Assembly: GCF_027497235.1 (NCBI RefSeq)
Contig: NZ_CP114902.1
Location: 1 to 64,000, forward strand
From: Micromonospora sp. WMMD1128
GTDB taxonomy: Bacteria; Actinomycetota; Actinomycetes; Mycobacteriales; Micromonosporaceae
Length of the DNA stretch: 64,000 nt
Direction: 5' to 3'
Made by a program: the position numbers and the translations under genes. The first letter of the stretch is position 1; each line of letters begins with the position of its first letter. Shown in pieces: positions 46,582 to 55,194 of the stretch. Below the pieces are notes generated by a model, which was not told where the DNA came from, did no database searches, and was given only the letters and a program-made list of their open reading frames with translations.

Positions 46582-46914
46582 CGGACTCCCCCGGGTTGCG
46601 GCGCGCCCGTCGCCGCCCCAGGCGACGGGCACGGGTCGAGGTGATGGGCGAGCGACCGCGACCGCCCAGTCCGGAAGGGTAGCGGTCGGCGGCCCGCTTG
46701 CCAGCCCCGCGTGTGTGGTTGCCGGATGGGAAATCGCCGTCGCGTTTCGGACCAGCCTTGTGTCGCATATGTGACTTTATGTGATCAGGCGTGCGCGTCC
46801 CGTTGTCGAAGCGGGTGGGCGCGCCCTACGTTCGTCGCGGAGCGGTGACCGGACCGGGGGAGGCCGAGCCGCACGGTGGTGTTGGTGAGCAGGTATGACG
46901 CCCGGAGGCAGCGC
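46582..46914. other. Intergenic region without a gene
   Basis: 333 bp between divergent hypothetical genes. It includes an AT-richer stretch around 46765-46795 that could hold a promoter. I see no RNA, repeat or hairpin of note. Confidence 0.5.
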
Positions 46915-47361
46915 ATGCGCGACGCGGAGAACGTTCCCCGAGCACAGTTTCCCCCCGGCGACCGGGCCGCGCGGCCCGGCGGCGCCGACGGTCCCGGCGC
47001 GGGCACACCGTTCAACGAGCGCTCGTACCGTCCCGCGGCGGAGACGGTCCGGACACTGGTCCGGCCCACCGTCCGAGGCCGGGACGAGGAGGAGCCCGGC
47101 TACGTCATCCACCTGCCGGTGCGGGTGCCCGACCTGGCGTCGGCCACCGCGCTCGCCAGCATCGTGGCCACCTCGTTGGGCTTTCTCGCCGAGTTGGACG
47201 CCGGCGAGACCACCGTCTCCACGGCGGACGACCAGAACAACAGGCACCGCGTCTTCTGCGACCTGCTGCTGGTCGACCGCAGCCGCTGCCCGCAGCGTTA
47301 CGAGCACGAGGGGCCCTGCGGCGAGCCGCCCGCGCCGGAGCAGCGTCCCGCGACGGGCTGA
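46915..47361 (+). CDS. Conserved hypothetical protein
   Basis: 148 residues from ATG 46915, which follows GGAGG by six bases; the longer upstream frame is not supported. The N-terminal 60 residues are disordered; the rest (PGYVIHLPVRVPDLASATAL, ASIVATSLGFLAELDAGETT) is a compact alpha/beta domain with three Cys (VFCDLLL, SRCPQR, GPCGEP). No family is recognised. It precedes DUF4177, RidA and the hydrolase on the same strand. Confidence 0.68.
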   Translation: MRDAENVPRAQFPPGDRAARPGGADGPGAGTPFNERSYRPAAETVRTLVRPTVRGRDEEEPGYVIHLPVRVPDLASATALASIVATSLGFLAELDAGETTVSTADDQNNRHRVFCDLLLVDRSRCPQRYEHEGPCGEPPAPEQRPATG

Positions 47362-47423
47362 GGCCGCCGGACCGTAGGCTGTGCCTGACCGAAGTCCACG
47401 TCAGGCAAGGGAGCCTTCCGCCG

Positions 47424-47579
47424 ATGCAGAAGTGGGAATACGCCACGGTCCCGCTGCTGGTCCACGCGACCAAGCAGATCCTCGACAACTGGGGTGAGGA
47501 CGGCTGGGAGCTGGTCTCCGTGGTGCCCGGCCCGAACCCGGAGCAGCTCGTCGCGTACCTGAAGCGCCCGAAGGGTTAG
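47424..47579 (+). CDS. DUF4177 small protein (Rv3678A-like)
   Basis: A 51-residue protein: it starts MQKWEYATVPLLVHATKQIL and continues with WGEDGWELVSVVPGP, the core of the DUF4177 fold. GAGCC lies upstream, and the stop is followed after 3 bp by the RidA-family gene. In mycobacteria the same three genes (DUF4177, RidA, metallo-hydrolase) follow the ArsA-like ATPases. Function unknown. Confidence 0.88.
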   Translation: MQKWEYATVPLLVHATKQILDNWGEDGWELVSVVPGPNPEQLVAYLKRPKG

Positions 47580-47582
47580 CCG

Positions 47583-48044
47583 ATGAGCAACGGACCCCAC
47601 GCCAAGCTCGCCGAACTCGGCCTCGAACTGCCCGAGGTGGTGCCGCCGGTGGCCAGCTACGTGCCGGCCGTCCAGTCCGGCCGGCACGTCTACGTCTCCG
47701 GTCAGCTCCCGATGGCTGACGGCAGGTTGCTCGCCACCGGCAAGGTCGGCAACGGCGTCTCCGCCGAGCAGGCCAAGGACCTGGCGCAGCGGTGCGCGCT
47801 GAACGGGCTCGCCGCGGTCGACGCGCTTGTCGGGTTGGAGAACGTGGTCAAGGTCGTGAAGCTGACCGGCTTCGTGGCCAGCGCGTCCGGTTTCACCGGC
47901 CAGCCCGGGGTGATCAATGGCGCGTCGGACCTGCTCGGCGCGGTCTTCGGTGAGGCCGGGCGGCACGCCCGCAGCGCCGTCGGCGTGGCCGAGCTGCCGC
48001 TCGACGCCCCCGTCGAGGTGGAGCTGATCGTCGAGGTCGGGTAA
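47583..48044 (+). CDS. RidA family protein (Rv3678c-like)
   Basis: 153 residues. Starts MSNGPHAKLAELGLELPEVV, a longer N-terminus than classical RidA (about 130), as in the actinobacterial subgroup. Core motifs SGRHVYVSGQLPMADGRLLA, DLAQRCALNGLAAVDALVGL and VGVAELPLDAPVEVELIVEV. Classical RidA deaminates reactive enamines; this subgroup lacks some catalytic residues (no clear Arg at the usual place), so its activity is uncertain. Confidence 0.9.
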   Translation: MSNGPHAKLAELGLELPEVVPPVASYVPAVQSGRHVYVSGQLPMADGRLLATGKVGNGVSAEQAKDLAQRCALNGLAAVDALVGLENVVKVVKLTGFVASASGFTGQPGVINGASDLLGAVFGEAGRHARSAVGVAELPLDAPVEVELIVEVG

Positions 48045-48121
48045 CGCGATCCTGCGGGTCCGCCCCCGGGCGCAAAGCCTCAGACGAGGACAAACCCGGG
48101 GGCCGGACCTGCAAGATCGCG
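48045..48121. repeat. Large imperfect palindrome with CGCGATC ends
   Basis: Arms at 48045-48070 and 48095-48121: CGCGATCCTGCGGGTCCG with CCCCCGGG, and the reverse partner, differing at two positions and by a 1-base bulge, around a 24-nt loop. It starts directly after the RidA-gene stop. It may terminate transcription, but the compensated mismatches and GATC ends suggest a dispersed palindromic family like that at 36159. Confidence 0.65.
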
Positions 48122-48154
48122 GAGTGTGGCCGGCGGGGTCGTACGATCGCTGCC

Positions 48155-48940
48155 ATGGGTGGGCGTGTGACGGGGGCGCTGGCGGACGGGTTGCCGGCAT
48201 GGGTGACGTTGCTCCGCGCACCCAACCCCGGGCCGATGACCCTCGACGGGACGAACACCTGGGTGCTGCGGCCCACCCTCGACGCGCCGGCCGTGGTGGT
48301 CGATCCCGGCCCGGCCGACGAGGGGCACCTGGCCGCGATCGCGGCGCACGGCCCGGTCGGGCTCGTGCTGATCACACACGGGCACCCGGACCACACCGAG
48401 GGCGCGCCCCGGTTGAGCGAGCTGCTCGGTGGCGTGCCGGTGCTCGCCGCCGACCCGGCGCACACCATCGGTGGTGCGCCACTGACCGCCGCCACCCTGC
48501 CCGACTCGGGTCTCGGCATCCGGCTGCTACCCACCCCCGGGCACACCGCCGACTCGATCTGCCTCCTGGTCGAGCACGACGACCAGCCGGCGGTGCTGAC
48601 CGGCGACACCATCCTCGGCCGGGGCACCACCGTGGTCGCCCACCCGGACGGGCACCTCGGCGACTACCTGTCGAGCCTGGAACTGCTCTCGGCGTACCGG
48701 GGGATTCCGGCGCTGCCGGGGCACGGCCCGGCGCTCGCCGACTGCGGTGCGGTGGCCGAGTCCTACCTGGCCCACCGGCGGGCCCGGCTCGACCAGGTGC
48801 GCGCCGCCGTGGCCGCCGGCGCGACCACCGCCGCCGAGGTGGTCGCCGTGGTCTACGCCGACGTGGACCGGTCGCTGTGGTGGGCCGCCGAGTGGTCGGT
48901 CCGCGCCCAGCTCGAACACCTCGGGGTGGAGCAGCCGTGA
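48155..48940 (+). CDS. MBL-fold metallo-hydrolase (Rv3677c-like)
   Basis: 261 residues. Zinc motif THGHPDH (VLITHGHPDHTEGAPRLSEL), PTPGHTADSICLLVEHDDQP, LTGDTILGRGTT, and a closing PGHGPALADC. The family belongs to the LACTB2-like/ribonuclease-like branch of MBL hydrolases. It follows the RidA gene as in mycobacteria. ATG 48155. Its stop overlaps the GTG of the cyclase gene (GTGA), so both are co-translated. Confidence 0.9.
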   Translation: MGGRVTGALADGLPAWVTLLRAPNPGPMTLDGTNTWVLRPTLDAPAVVVDPGPADEGHLAAIAAHGPVGLVLITHGHPDHTEGAPRLSELLGGVPVLAADPAHTIGGAPLTAATLPDSGLGIRLLPTPGHTADSICLLVEHDDQPAVLTGDTILGRGTTVVAHPDGHLGDYLSSLELLSAYRGIPALPGHGPALADCGAVAESYLAHRRARLDQVRAAVAAGATTAAEVVAVVYADVDRSLWWAAEWSVRAQLEHLGVEQP

Positions 48941-51900
48941 CCTGCCCGGTGTGCGGGACCGTCGCCGTGCCCGGCGCGAAGTTCTGTCACAACTGCGGCG
49001 CGGCGCTGCCGGCCGCCGCCACGCTGCCGGCCGCCGAGCGCCGGGTGGTCACCGTCCTCTTCGGCGACCTCTCCGAGTTCACCTCCTGGTCGGAGGACCT
49101 CGACCCGGAGCGGGTCGGGGCGGTCACCGACCGGGTGCTGGCCGCTCTCGCCGGTGCGGTCAAGACGTTCGGTGGGCACGTCGACAAGCTGACCGGCGAC
49201 GGGATCATGGCGGTCTTCGGCGCGCCCGTCGCGCACGAGGACGACGCCGAACGGGCGGTGCGGGCGGCGCTGTCCATGCAGCGGGCCGTTCGCCGGGTGC
49301 TCGACGACGAGCGGGGCGGCGGCGCGCCGCTGGGCCTGCGGGTCGGGCTCAACACCGGGAACGTCATCGCCGGCATCCAGGCCGCGATCGAATACACGGT
49401 CATCGGCGACACGGTGAACACCGCCGCGCGCCTCGCCGACGCCGCCGCGGTCGGCGCGATCTACGCCGGCGCGCGCACCTCCGCCGCGACCCGGCACGTC
49501 GCCTCCTGGCGGGCGCTGCGCCCGCTGCGGCTCAAGGGCAAACGCGAGCCGGTCGAGGCGTACGAGCTGCTGGGCCTGCTGGACGCCCCGGGCACCCGGT
49601 CCGGTCTCGGCGACGAGGCGCCCTACGTGGGCCGGGAGACCGAGATCGGCCGGGTCGCCGGCCGGCTCGCCGAGGTGATCGACCGGGGGGAGCCTCGGGT
49701 GCTGCTGATGACCGCCGAGGCGGGCATCGGCAAGTCCCGGTTCGCCGCCGAGGTGGAGCGCCTCGCCGCCGGCTACGACGTCGGCGCCGGCCGGTACGCG
49801 GCGCACACCGGCGCCCGGGTGCTCTCGGTCCGCTGCGCCGCGTTCGGCGAGCGACGCCGGCTGGCGCCCCTGGCCGACCTGGTCCGCGCCGCGGTCGGCC
49901 TGCCCGGCGACCCGGGGACCGCGGTCACCCGGGCGGCCGTCGAGGAACGGCTGCGCCGGCTCGGCCAGCGTCTCGCCCGGCTCCCCGGCGACCCGCCGCA
50001 GATCGCCGTGGACCAGCTTCTGGCCCTGCTCGGGTACGCCGAACTCCCGCCCGCCGCGGACAGCGTCGAGTGGAACGCCGCCGCGCCGCCGACGGACGCC
50101 GAGGCGGTGCCGAACGCGGTCGCCGACCTGCTCAACGCGCTCGCCGGCGAGGCGCCCATGATGATCGTGGTGGACGACCTGCACGACGCCACCGCCGAGA
50201 CGGTCAAGGCGCTCGCGCTTGCCCTCAACCGGCTGGCCGGGCCGGTGCTGGCGCTGCTGCTCGGCCGCCCCGAGCTGGTGCGGACCGCAGGCGTGCTGAC
50301 CCGGCTCGCGGACGCCGAGGTGCACGCGCTGCCGCCGTTGCGCGGCGCGGACGCGGCCCGGCTGCTCACCAGCTATCTGGGCGGCGGCCGGCTGCCGCAG
50401 GCCGACGCGGACCGGCTCCTCGCCACCGCCCAGGGCAACCCGTTCTACCTGGCCGAACTGGTCACCCTGCTGATGGAGCGCGGTGCGCTGACCGCGGGCG
50501 CGGGGCGCGGCACGGACGTGGCCTGGCGGCTGGCACCCGGCTCGCTCGGCAGCCGGCTGCTCTCCCGGGACCTGGCCGCCGTCCTCGCCGCCCGCATCGA
50601 CGCGCTGCCGCCGGACGCCCGCTCGGTGCTGCGCGACGCCGCGGTGGTCGGCGACACCGCCGTCGCCGGCGCGCTCGAGGCGCTGCGGGAACAACGGGCC
50701 GGGCGGGACGGGCGTCCCGCCGCGGTGGCCGAGGTCGAGTGGGACCGGGCCGTCGAGGAATTGCTGCAACGCCGGATGCTGCACCGGACGCGCACCGGCT
50801 TCGCGTTCGCCACGCCGCTGATGCGTGAGGCCGCGTACGCCGGGGTGAGCAAGGCCGAGCTGGCCGAGCGGCACGCCGCACTGGCCCGCTGGGCCGCGCC
50901 GGAGAGCACGGACCCGGCCGGCGTCCCCGCGGGCGGGTTCACCGAGGCGGCCCGGGACGACTTCGTCGCCGCGCACGTCGAGCGGGCGAACGCGCTCGCC
51001 GACGCGGTCAAGCTCCGCCCGGACGCGCCGGCCCGGGCGGTCGCCGGCCTGGGCGTGGCCGCGCTGGGCCGGGCCGCCCGCCGGTCGCTGCGCGTCGGGG
51101 AGCCGGCGCTCGCCGTCGAGTACGCGGAGCGCGCCGCCGAGCTGGCCCGGGGCGGACTGCCTCCGGCGGAGCGGGTGGTGCACGCCCGGGCACTGCTCCA
51201 GATCGGCCGCCCGGCCGACGCGCTCGCCTCGGCCGAGAAGATCGCCGCGAACGCCGGGGAAGCGGCCACCCGGGCCGCCGCGCTGCTGCTTGCCGGTCAG
51301 GCGCAGCAGACCCTGGGCGACGTCGAGCGGGCCGACCGCAGCTACACCGAGGCGTTGCAGGTGGCCACCGACGCCGGCCTGCCGACCCTGCGGGCCTCGG
51401 CGATGCGCCGGCTCGGCATGGCCGACTTCGTCGCCGGCCGGCTGGGACAGGCGAGCAGCCGGCTGGCCGCCTCCTACCAGGTCAGCCTCGCCGCGAAGGA
51501 CCCGCGCGGCCAGGCCTGGTCGTTGCAGAACCTGGCCTGGGTGACCACCACCCGGGGTGACTTCGCCGGCACCGACGCGGTGCTCGGCCGGGCCGCCCGG
51601 CTCTTCGCCGAGCTGAAGGACCCGTACGGGCGAGCCTGGCTGCGTGGCACCACCGCATTCGCCCGGCTGCTCGCCGGCCGGCTGCGGGAGGCGTACCGCC
51701 TGGCGAACGTCTTCCTGCCGTTCGGGGAGCGGGTCGGTGAGGCGTGGGCGGTGGGCACGCTGCGGGCGGTCGAGGCGTATGCCACGGCTGAGCTGGGCGA
51801 CCTGGCCGAGGCGGACCGGGCGGCGCGGCGCGCGTACCGGGAGTTCGCGGCGGTGGGGGACGACTGGGGGCAGGGCTTCGCGCTCGTGGTGCGCGGCGTG

Positions 51901-52515
51901 GTGGCGCGCGGGCTGGGCGAGCCGGAGCACGCCGCCGACCTGTTCGGCGACGCGCTCGGGTACGCCGACCGGACGACCCACCCGCTGCTCACCGGGATGG
52001 CCGGCACGCTGCGCGGTTTCGTCGCGCTGGACATGGGTGACTGCGAGACCGCCGAACGGGAGGCCCGGTCGGTGCTGACCAGCGTGGAGCCGCACAATCC
52101 GCAGGCGCCGGCCCAGGTCGCGCCGCGGGTGCTGCTCGCCATGGCCCGGGTCGCGGCCGGTGACCCGGGTACCGCGGTGGGGCTGCTCGCCCCGGTGGCC
52201 ACCGGGGCGGCGAACGCGCCGTCGTTGCTGTTCTCCCGGCGGCAGACGATGGCCCGGTACGCGAGCGCGCTGCTCGCCCACGGCCAGCGGGAACAGGCGC
52301 TGGACTGGGCGCGGCGGGCCATCGCCGCCCCGGCCGAGGACGTCCGCAGTCAGGTGGTGGCGCGGATGGTGCTGGCCGAGGCGCTGGCGGCCGACGGGCG
52401 TGCGGTGGAGGCGAGGGCCAGCGCCGAGGAGGCGGTGCGCCTGGCGTACGCCACCGAGCAGCGCAGTGAGCGGGCCGCGGCCGACGCGTTGCGGGCCCGC
52501 CTCGCTGCCGCCTGA
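48937..52515 (+). CDS. Zinc-ribbon / adenylate cyclase / AAA ATPase / TPR signalling protein
   Basis: 1192 residues. Residues 1-25 are a zinc ribbon (CPVCGTVAVPGAKFCHNCG). A class III nucleotide cyclase domain follows with metal Asp in LFGDLSEFTSWSED and LTGDGIMAVFGAP, and NTAARLADAA. Residues about 225-600 are a STAND-type ATPase with Walker A MTAEAGIGKSRFAAEVE and IVVDDLHDATAETV; the rest is a TPR-like solenoid. Such proteins are multi-input signalling hubs; the ligand is unknown. The cyclase metal and transition-state residues seem intact, so it may make cAMP. Co-translated with the MBL gene. Confidence 0.93.
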   Translation: MTCPVCGTVAVPGAKFCHNCGAALPAAATLPAAERRVVTVLFGDLSEFTSWSEDLDPERVGAVTDRVLAALAGAVKTFGGHVDKLTGDGIMAVFGAPVAHEDDAERAVRAALSMQRAVRRVLDDERGGGAPLGLRVGLNTGNVIAGIQAAIEYTVIGDTVNTAARLADAAAVGAIYAGARTSAATRHVASWRALRPLRLKGKREPVEAYELLGLLDAPGTRSGLGDEAPYVGRETEIGRVAGRLAEVIDRGEPRVLLMTAEAGIGKSRFAAEVERLAAGYDVGAGRYAAHTGARVLSVRCAAFGERRRLAPLADLVRAAVGLPGDPGTAVTRAAVEERLRRLGQRLARLPGDPPQIAVDQLLALLGYAELPPAADSVEWNAAAPPTDAEAVPNAVADLLNALAGEAPMMIVVDDLHDATAETVKALALALNRLAGPVLALLLGRPELVRTAGVLTRLADAEVHALPPLRGADAARLLTSYLGGGRLPQADADRLLATAQGNPFYLAELVTLLMERGALTAGAGRGTDVAWRLAPGSLGSRLLSRDLAAVLAARIDALPPDARSVLRDAAVVGDTAVAGALEALREQRAGRDGRPAAVAEVEWDRAVEELLQRRMLHRTRTGFAFATPLMREAAYAGVSKAELAERHAALARWAAPESTDPAGVPAGGFTEAARDDFVAAHVERANALADAVKLRPDAPARAVAGLGVAALGRAARRSLRVGEPALAVEYAERAAELARGGLPPAERVVHARALLQIGRPADALASAEKIAANAGEAATRAAALLLAGQAQQTLGDVERADRSYTEALQVATDAGLPTLRASAMRRLGMADFVAGRLGQASSRLAASYQVSLAAKDPRGQAWSLQNLAWVTTTRGDFAGTDAVLGRAARLFAELKDPYGRAWLRGTTAFARLLAGRLREAYRLANVFLPFGERVGEAWAVGTLRAVEAYATAELGDLAEADRAARRAYREFAAVGDDWGQGFALVVRGVVARGLGEPEHAADLFGDALGYADRTTHPLLTGMAGTLRGFVALDMGDCETAEREARSVLTSVEPHNPQAPAQVAPRVLLAMARVAAGDPGTAVGLLAPVATGAANAPSLLFSRRQTMARYASALLAHGQREQALDWARRAIAAPAEDVRSQVVARMVLAEALAADGRAVEARASAEEAVRLAYATEQRSERAAADALRARLAAA

Positions 52516-52615
52516 CCGCATCGTGGTTCTGCCGGTTCCGGGGATGTGCTCGTCGGTGCGGCCGGTTAGTTTGGGGCGGCGGTGCGCGTGCGCGATCGCC
52601 GCTGGGGGAGGAACG

Positions 52616-53074
52616 ATGAGGCTGCCGCGCTCCGGCGCCGGCTGGACGATCGCGGTGTTCGGGCTCCTCGCGCTGCTCCTCGGCGCGCTGGGTCTGATCT
52701 GGCCGGAGACGCAGCTACGCCTGCTCGGCTTCGAGGTGCCGGCCGAACGTGGCCCGGGCGACTACACCGGGACGTTCCTCACCGCGTCCTCGATGGCCTC
52801 GTTCAACATGGGCGTCTACTACCTGCTCGCGGTCGCCACCGAGTGGCGGCCGTTCTACCGCTTCACGGTCTGGTTCCGACTTGTCACGTTCACCGTGTTC
52901 ACCATCGCGGTGCTCGCCGACGTGGCACCGGGCCGGTTCTTCGGGGTGGCCGCGTGGGAGGGGCTGGGCGCGCTCGCCACCGCCGCCGGCCTGTGGTGGG
53001 ACGCCCGTCGATCGGTGCGACCGACCGGGTCGGCCGGGTCCGTCCCGGCGCCGGCCTCCGACGCGGCGCGCTGA
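52616..53074 (+). CDS. Small membrane protein of unknown function
   Basis: 152 residues with four hydrophobic segments: WTIAVFGLLALLLGALGLIW, SSMASFNMGVYYLLAVATEW, FRLVTFTVFTIAVLADVAP and FFGVAAWEGLGALATAAGLW. The tail is Ser/Pro/Ala-rich. No named family recognised, though the pattern resembles DoxX-like or DUF4345-like membrane proteins. ATG 52616 has GGGGGAGGA before it. It lies between the cyclase and Ser/Thr kinase genes. Confidence 0.75.
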   Translation: MRLPRSGAGWTIAVFGLLALLLGALGLIWPETQLRLLGFEVPAERGPGDYTGTFLTASSMASFNMGVYYLLAVATEWRPFYRFTVWFRLVTFTVFTIAVLADVAPGRFFGVAAWEGLGALATAAGLWWDARRSVRPTGSAGSVPAPASDAAR

Positions 53075-53104
53075 CCGACCGGGACCGTTGGGTATTTTCG
53101 AGCC

Positions 53105-54568
53105 GTGACCGAGACCCCGCCCGGCGCCCTGCGGCTGCCCATCGTGCCCGGCCTGACCGATCTGGAGGTGTTTGCCCGCGGTGGTTACGCCACCGTCTAC
53201 CGGGCCACCCAGATCTCGGTCGGGCGTGAGGTCGCCGTCAAGGTCGAGAACCGGACGCTCGACAGCGAGCGCGACCAGGCCCGCTTCCTGCGGGAGGCCC
53301 GCGCGGCCGGCCGGATGTCGTCGCACCCGCACGTGGTCGACCTCTTCGACGTCGGGGTCACCGTCGACCAGCACCCCTACCTGATCATGGAACTGTGCGA
53401 CGGCTCGTACGCGGAGCGGATGCGCACCTCGCCGCTGGGCCCGCTGGAGACCCGCGACCTCGGCGTGAAGATCGCCGACGCGCTGGCCCACTCGCACGCG
53501 GCAGGCGTCCTGCACCGCGACGTCAAACCGGCGAACATCCTGCACTCCGAGTTCAACTCGGCGGTGCTCGCCGACTTCGGCCTGGCGGTGCTCGCCGAGG
53601 TGCGCGACGCCTCGGTCACGCTCGAGGTGCTCACCCCGGCTTACGCGCCGCCGGAGATGTTCAGCCACAGCCCGCCCAGCCCGGCCGTCGACGTCTACGC
53701 GCTCTGCGCCACGCTCTACGCGGTCATGCACGGACGCCCGCCGCGCTGGCAGTCCGAGCGCAACCCGAGCCTGGTCACCGTGCTGGAGATGTTCCAGCAA
53801 CCGATCCCCGGCCTGCCCGGGGTGCCCGACGAACTGATCGACGTGCTCCGCCTGGGCATGTCGAACGATCCGGGTGAGCGCCCCTCCGCCGTCGAGCTTC
53901 GCGGCATGCTCGCCGCGCTTCCGCTCGACCCGGGCGGCGGCGTGCACGGCGGCGGCCCGTACGGCCGTCCCGGCGGGCCGAGCCCGCGACCGCCCGTCGA
54001 GGACGACCACCCGACCATGCCGACGCGGAGCCGGCGCTGGCCGAAGCGCTGGTTCCTCGGCGGGGCCGGGGTGCTCGCGCTCGCCGCCTCGGCCGGCGCG
54101 GGCGCCTGGCTGGCCGGCGGCCCACCGCGGGCGGTGTCGCCGACACCGGCGACCACAGGCGTGGCCGAGGCGGCTCCGTCGCCCGGATGCGCGTCCGCCG
54201 CCGTTCGACTTCCGGCCGGCGCACGCTGCGCGCCCGAATTGGAGTGCTACGGCCCGGTGCGGTTGCGCCGCGACCGGGCCGAGGCGAGCCGGGTGCCGTG
54301 CGACGGCCAGCACACCTGGGAGACCTACGCCGCCGGTGACCTGCCCGTCGGGCTCGCCGGGGCGGCGTACCGGGCGGTCGCCGCCGACCCGGCCGTCCGC
54401 AAGGTGTGCAACGTCGGCACGTTCCGGCTGGTCAGCGGCGTCGAGCGCGCGAGTGGGTGGCACCTGGAAGTGCTGCCTCCCCCCGACACCGAACCCGACC
54501 GGACCTATCGCTGCCTGGCCGGGCAGGGCGTGAACGCGCTCGCCGGCCCCACCCTCACCGGTCGCTGA
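53105..54568 (+). CDS. Membrane-anchored Ser/Thr protein kinase (PknB-like)
   Basis: 487 residues. Kinase domain residues about 15-280: glycine loop FARGGYATVYRA, catalytic Lys in VAVKVENRTL, HRDVKPANILHSEFN, DFGLAVLAE, and an APPEMFS in place of the usual APE. A Pro/Gly-rich linker, then RRWPKRWFLGGAGVLALAAS, one membrane helix, and an extracellular domain with four Cys. There are no PASTA repeats. It probably senses an external signal; targets are unknown. GTG 53105. Its 3' end overlaps the convergent gene by 14 bp. Confidence 0.9.
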   Translation: MTETPPGALRLPIVPGLTDLEVFARGGYATVYRATQISVGREVAVKVENRTLDSERDQARFLREARAAGRMSSHPHVVDLFDVGVTVDQHPYLIMELCDGSYAERMRTSPLGPLETRDLGVKIADALAHSHAAGVLHRDVKPANILHSEFNSAVLADFGLAVLAEVRDASVTLEVLTPAYAPPEMFSHSPPSPAVDVYALCATLYAVMHGRPPRWQSERNPSLVTVLEMFQQPIPGLPGVPDELIDVLRLGMSNDPGERPSAVELRGMLAALPLDPGGGVHGGGPYGRPGGPSPRPPVEDDHPTMPTRSRRWPKRWFLGGAGVLALAASAGAGAWLAGGPPRAVSPTPATTGVAEAAPSPGCASAAVRLPAGARCAPELECYGPVRLRRDRAEASRVPCDGQHTWETYAAGDLPVGLAGAAYRAVAADPAVRKVCNVGTFRLVSGVERASGWHLEVLPPPDTEPDRTYRCLAGQGVNALAGPTLTGR

Positions 54569-54959
54569 GCCCGTTCCCGGCGCGCTGCTGCTGCCGCACC
54601 GACCTCGGGTCGAGCGTCTCCAGCGTGTCCGCGTCGACCGGATGGGCGGCCGGGGTCCGCAGGTTCCGCACCGCGCGCGGGTCGATCGCCTCAAGCGTGT
54701 CGGCGTCCACTCCGTACCCGTGTCCGGGGTCGGGGCGCGGCCACGTCTCGGCCGGCGGGGGCTCGCCCGCGCCGCCGGACTGCCGGACCGTGGTGATCGT
54801 CACCCCGGCGATCATGCCGAGCACGACGCAGGTCAGGGCCAGGACGACCGACAGGATGCCCGGTGGTCGCCACACCACGAGCGTCGCCAGCGCCGCCACC
54901 GTCGCCAGGGACGCGATGACGGCCTTCACCCGCGCATCGGACTTCCGGTACGAACTCAC
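54555..54959 (-). CDS. Membrane protein with VDADTLE repeats
   Basis: 134 residues. Two hydrophobic segments near the N-terminus (AVIASLATVAALATLVVW and GILSVVLALTCVVLGMIAGV), then a cytoplasmic tail with a duplicated motif: VDADTLEAIDPRAVR and VDADTLETLDPRSVR. I do not recognise a family. The tandem motif may bind a partner. GTG 54959; the end overlaps the kinase gene. Confidence 0.7.
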   Translation of the reverse strand: MSSYRKSDARVKAVIASLATVAALATLVVWRPPGILSVVLALTCVVLGMIAGVTITTVRQSGGAGEPPPAETWPRPDPGHGYGVDADTLEAIDPRAVRNLRTPAAHPVDADTLETLDPRSVRQQQRAGNGLSDR

Positions 54960-55194
54960 CCGACAAGCATGGCCCAGCGGGTCGACCTGTCAACCGCTGG
55001 CCCGAGACGTCTTCCCGTCACCGGGCTGCTCCATATCGGATCCCGAAAGGTGTCGATCGAGACAAAGTCGTTACATGACGTGGCCTTTTGCCGCGTCGGC
55101 CGACGCGTCGGGCACACAGTGGGTATTTGTCGCTCCCCAGAGTGACCAGTCGGGAGCGCCTCGACGGAACTGTCCCCCATCGGAAGGCAACCAG

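Noticed and set aside
48853..52521. A 1222-codon minus-strand open frame opposite the cyclase gene
   Set aside because: Mirror frame of a GC-biased real gene; its translation is Arg/Gly/Pro/Val-rich with no domain, and the plus strand has clear cyclase and ATPase motifs.
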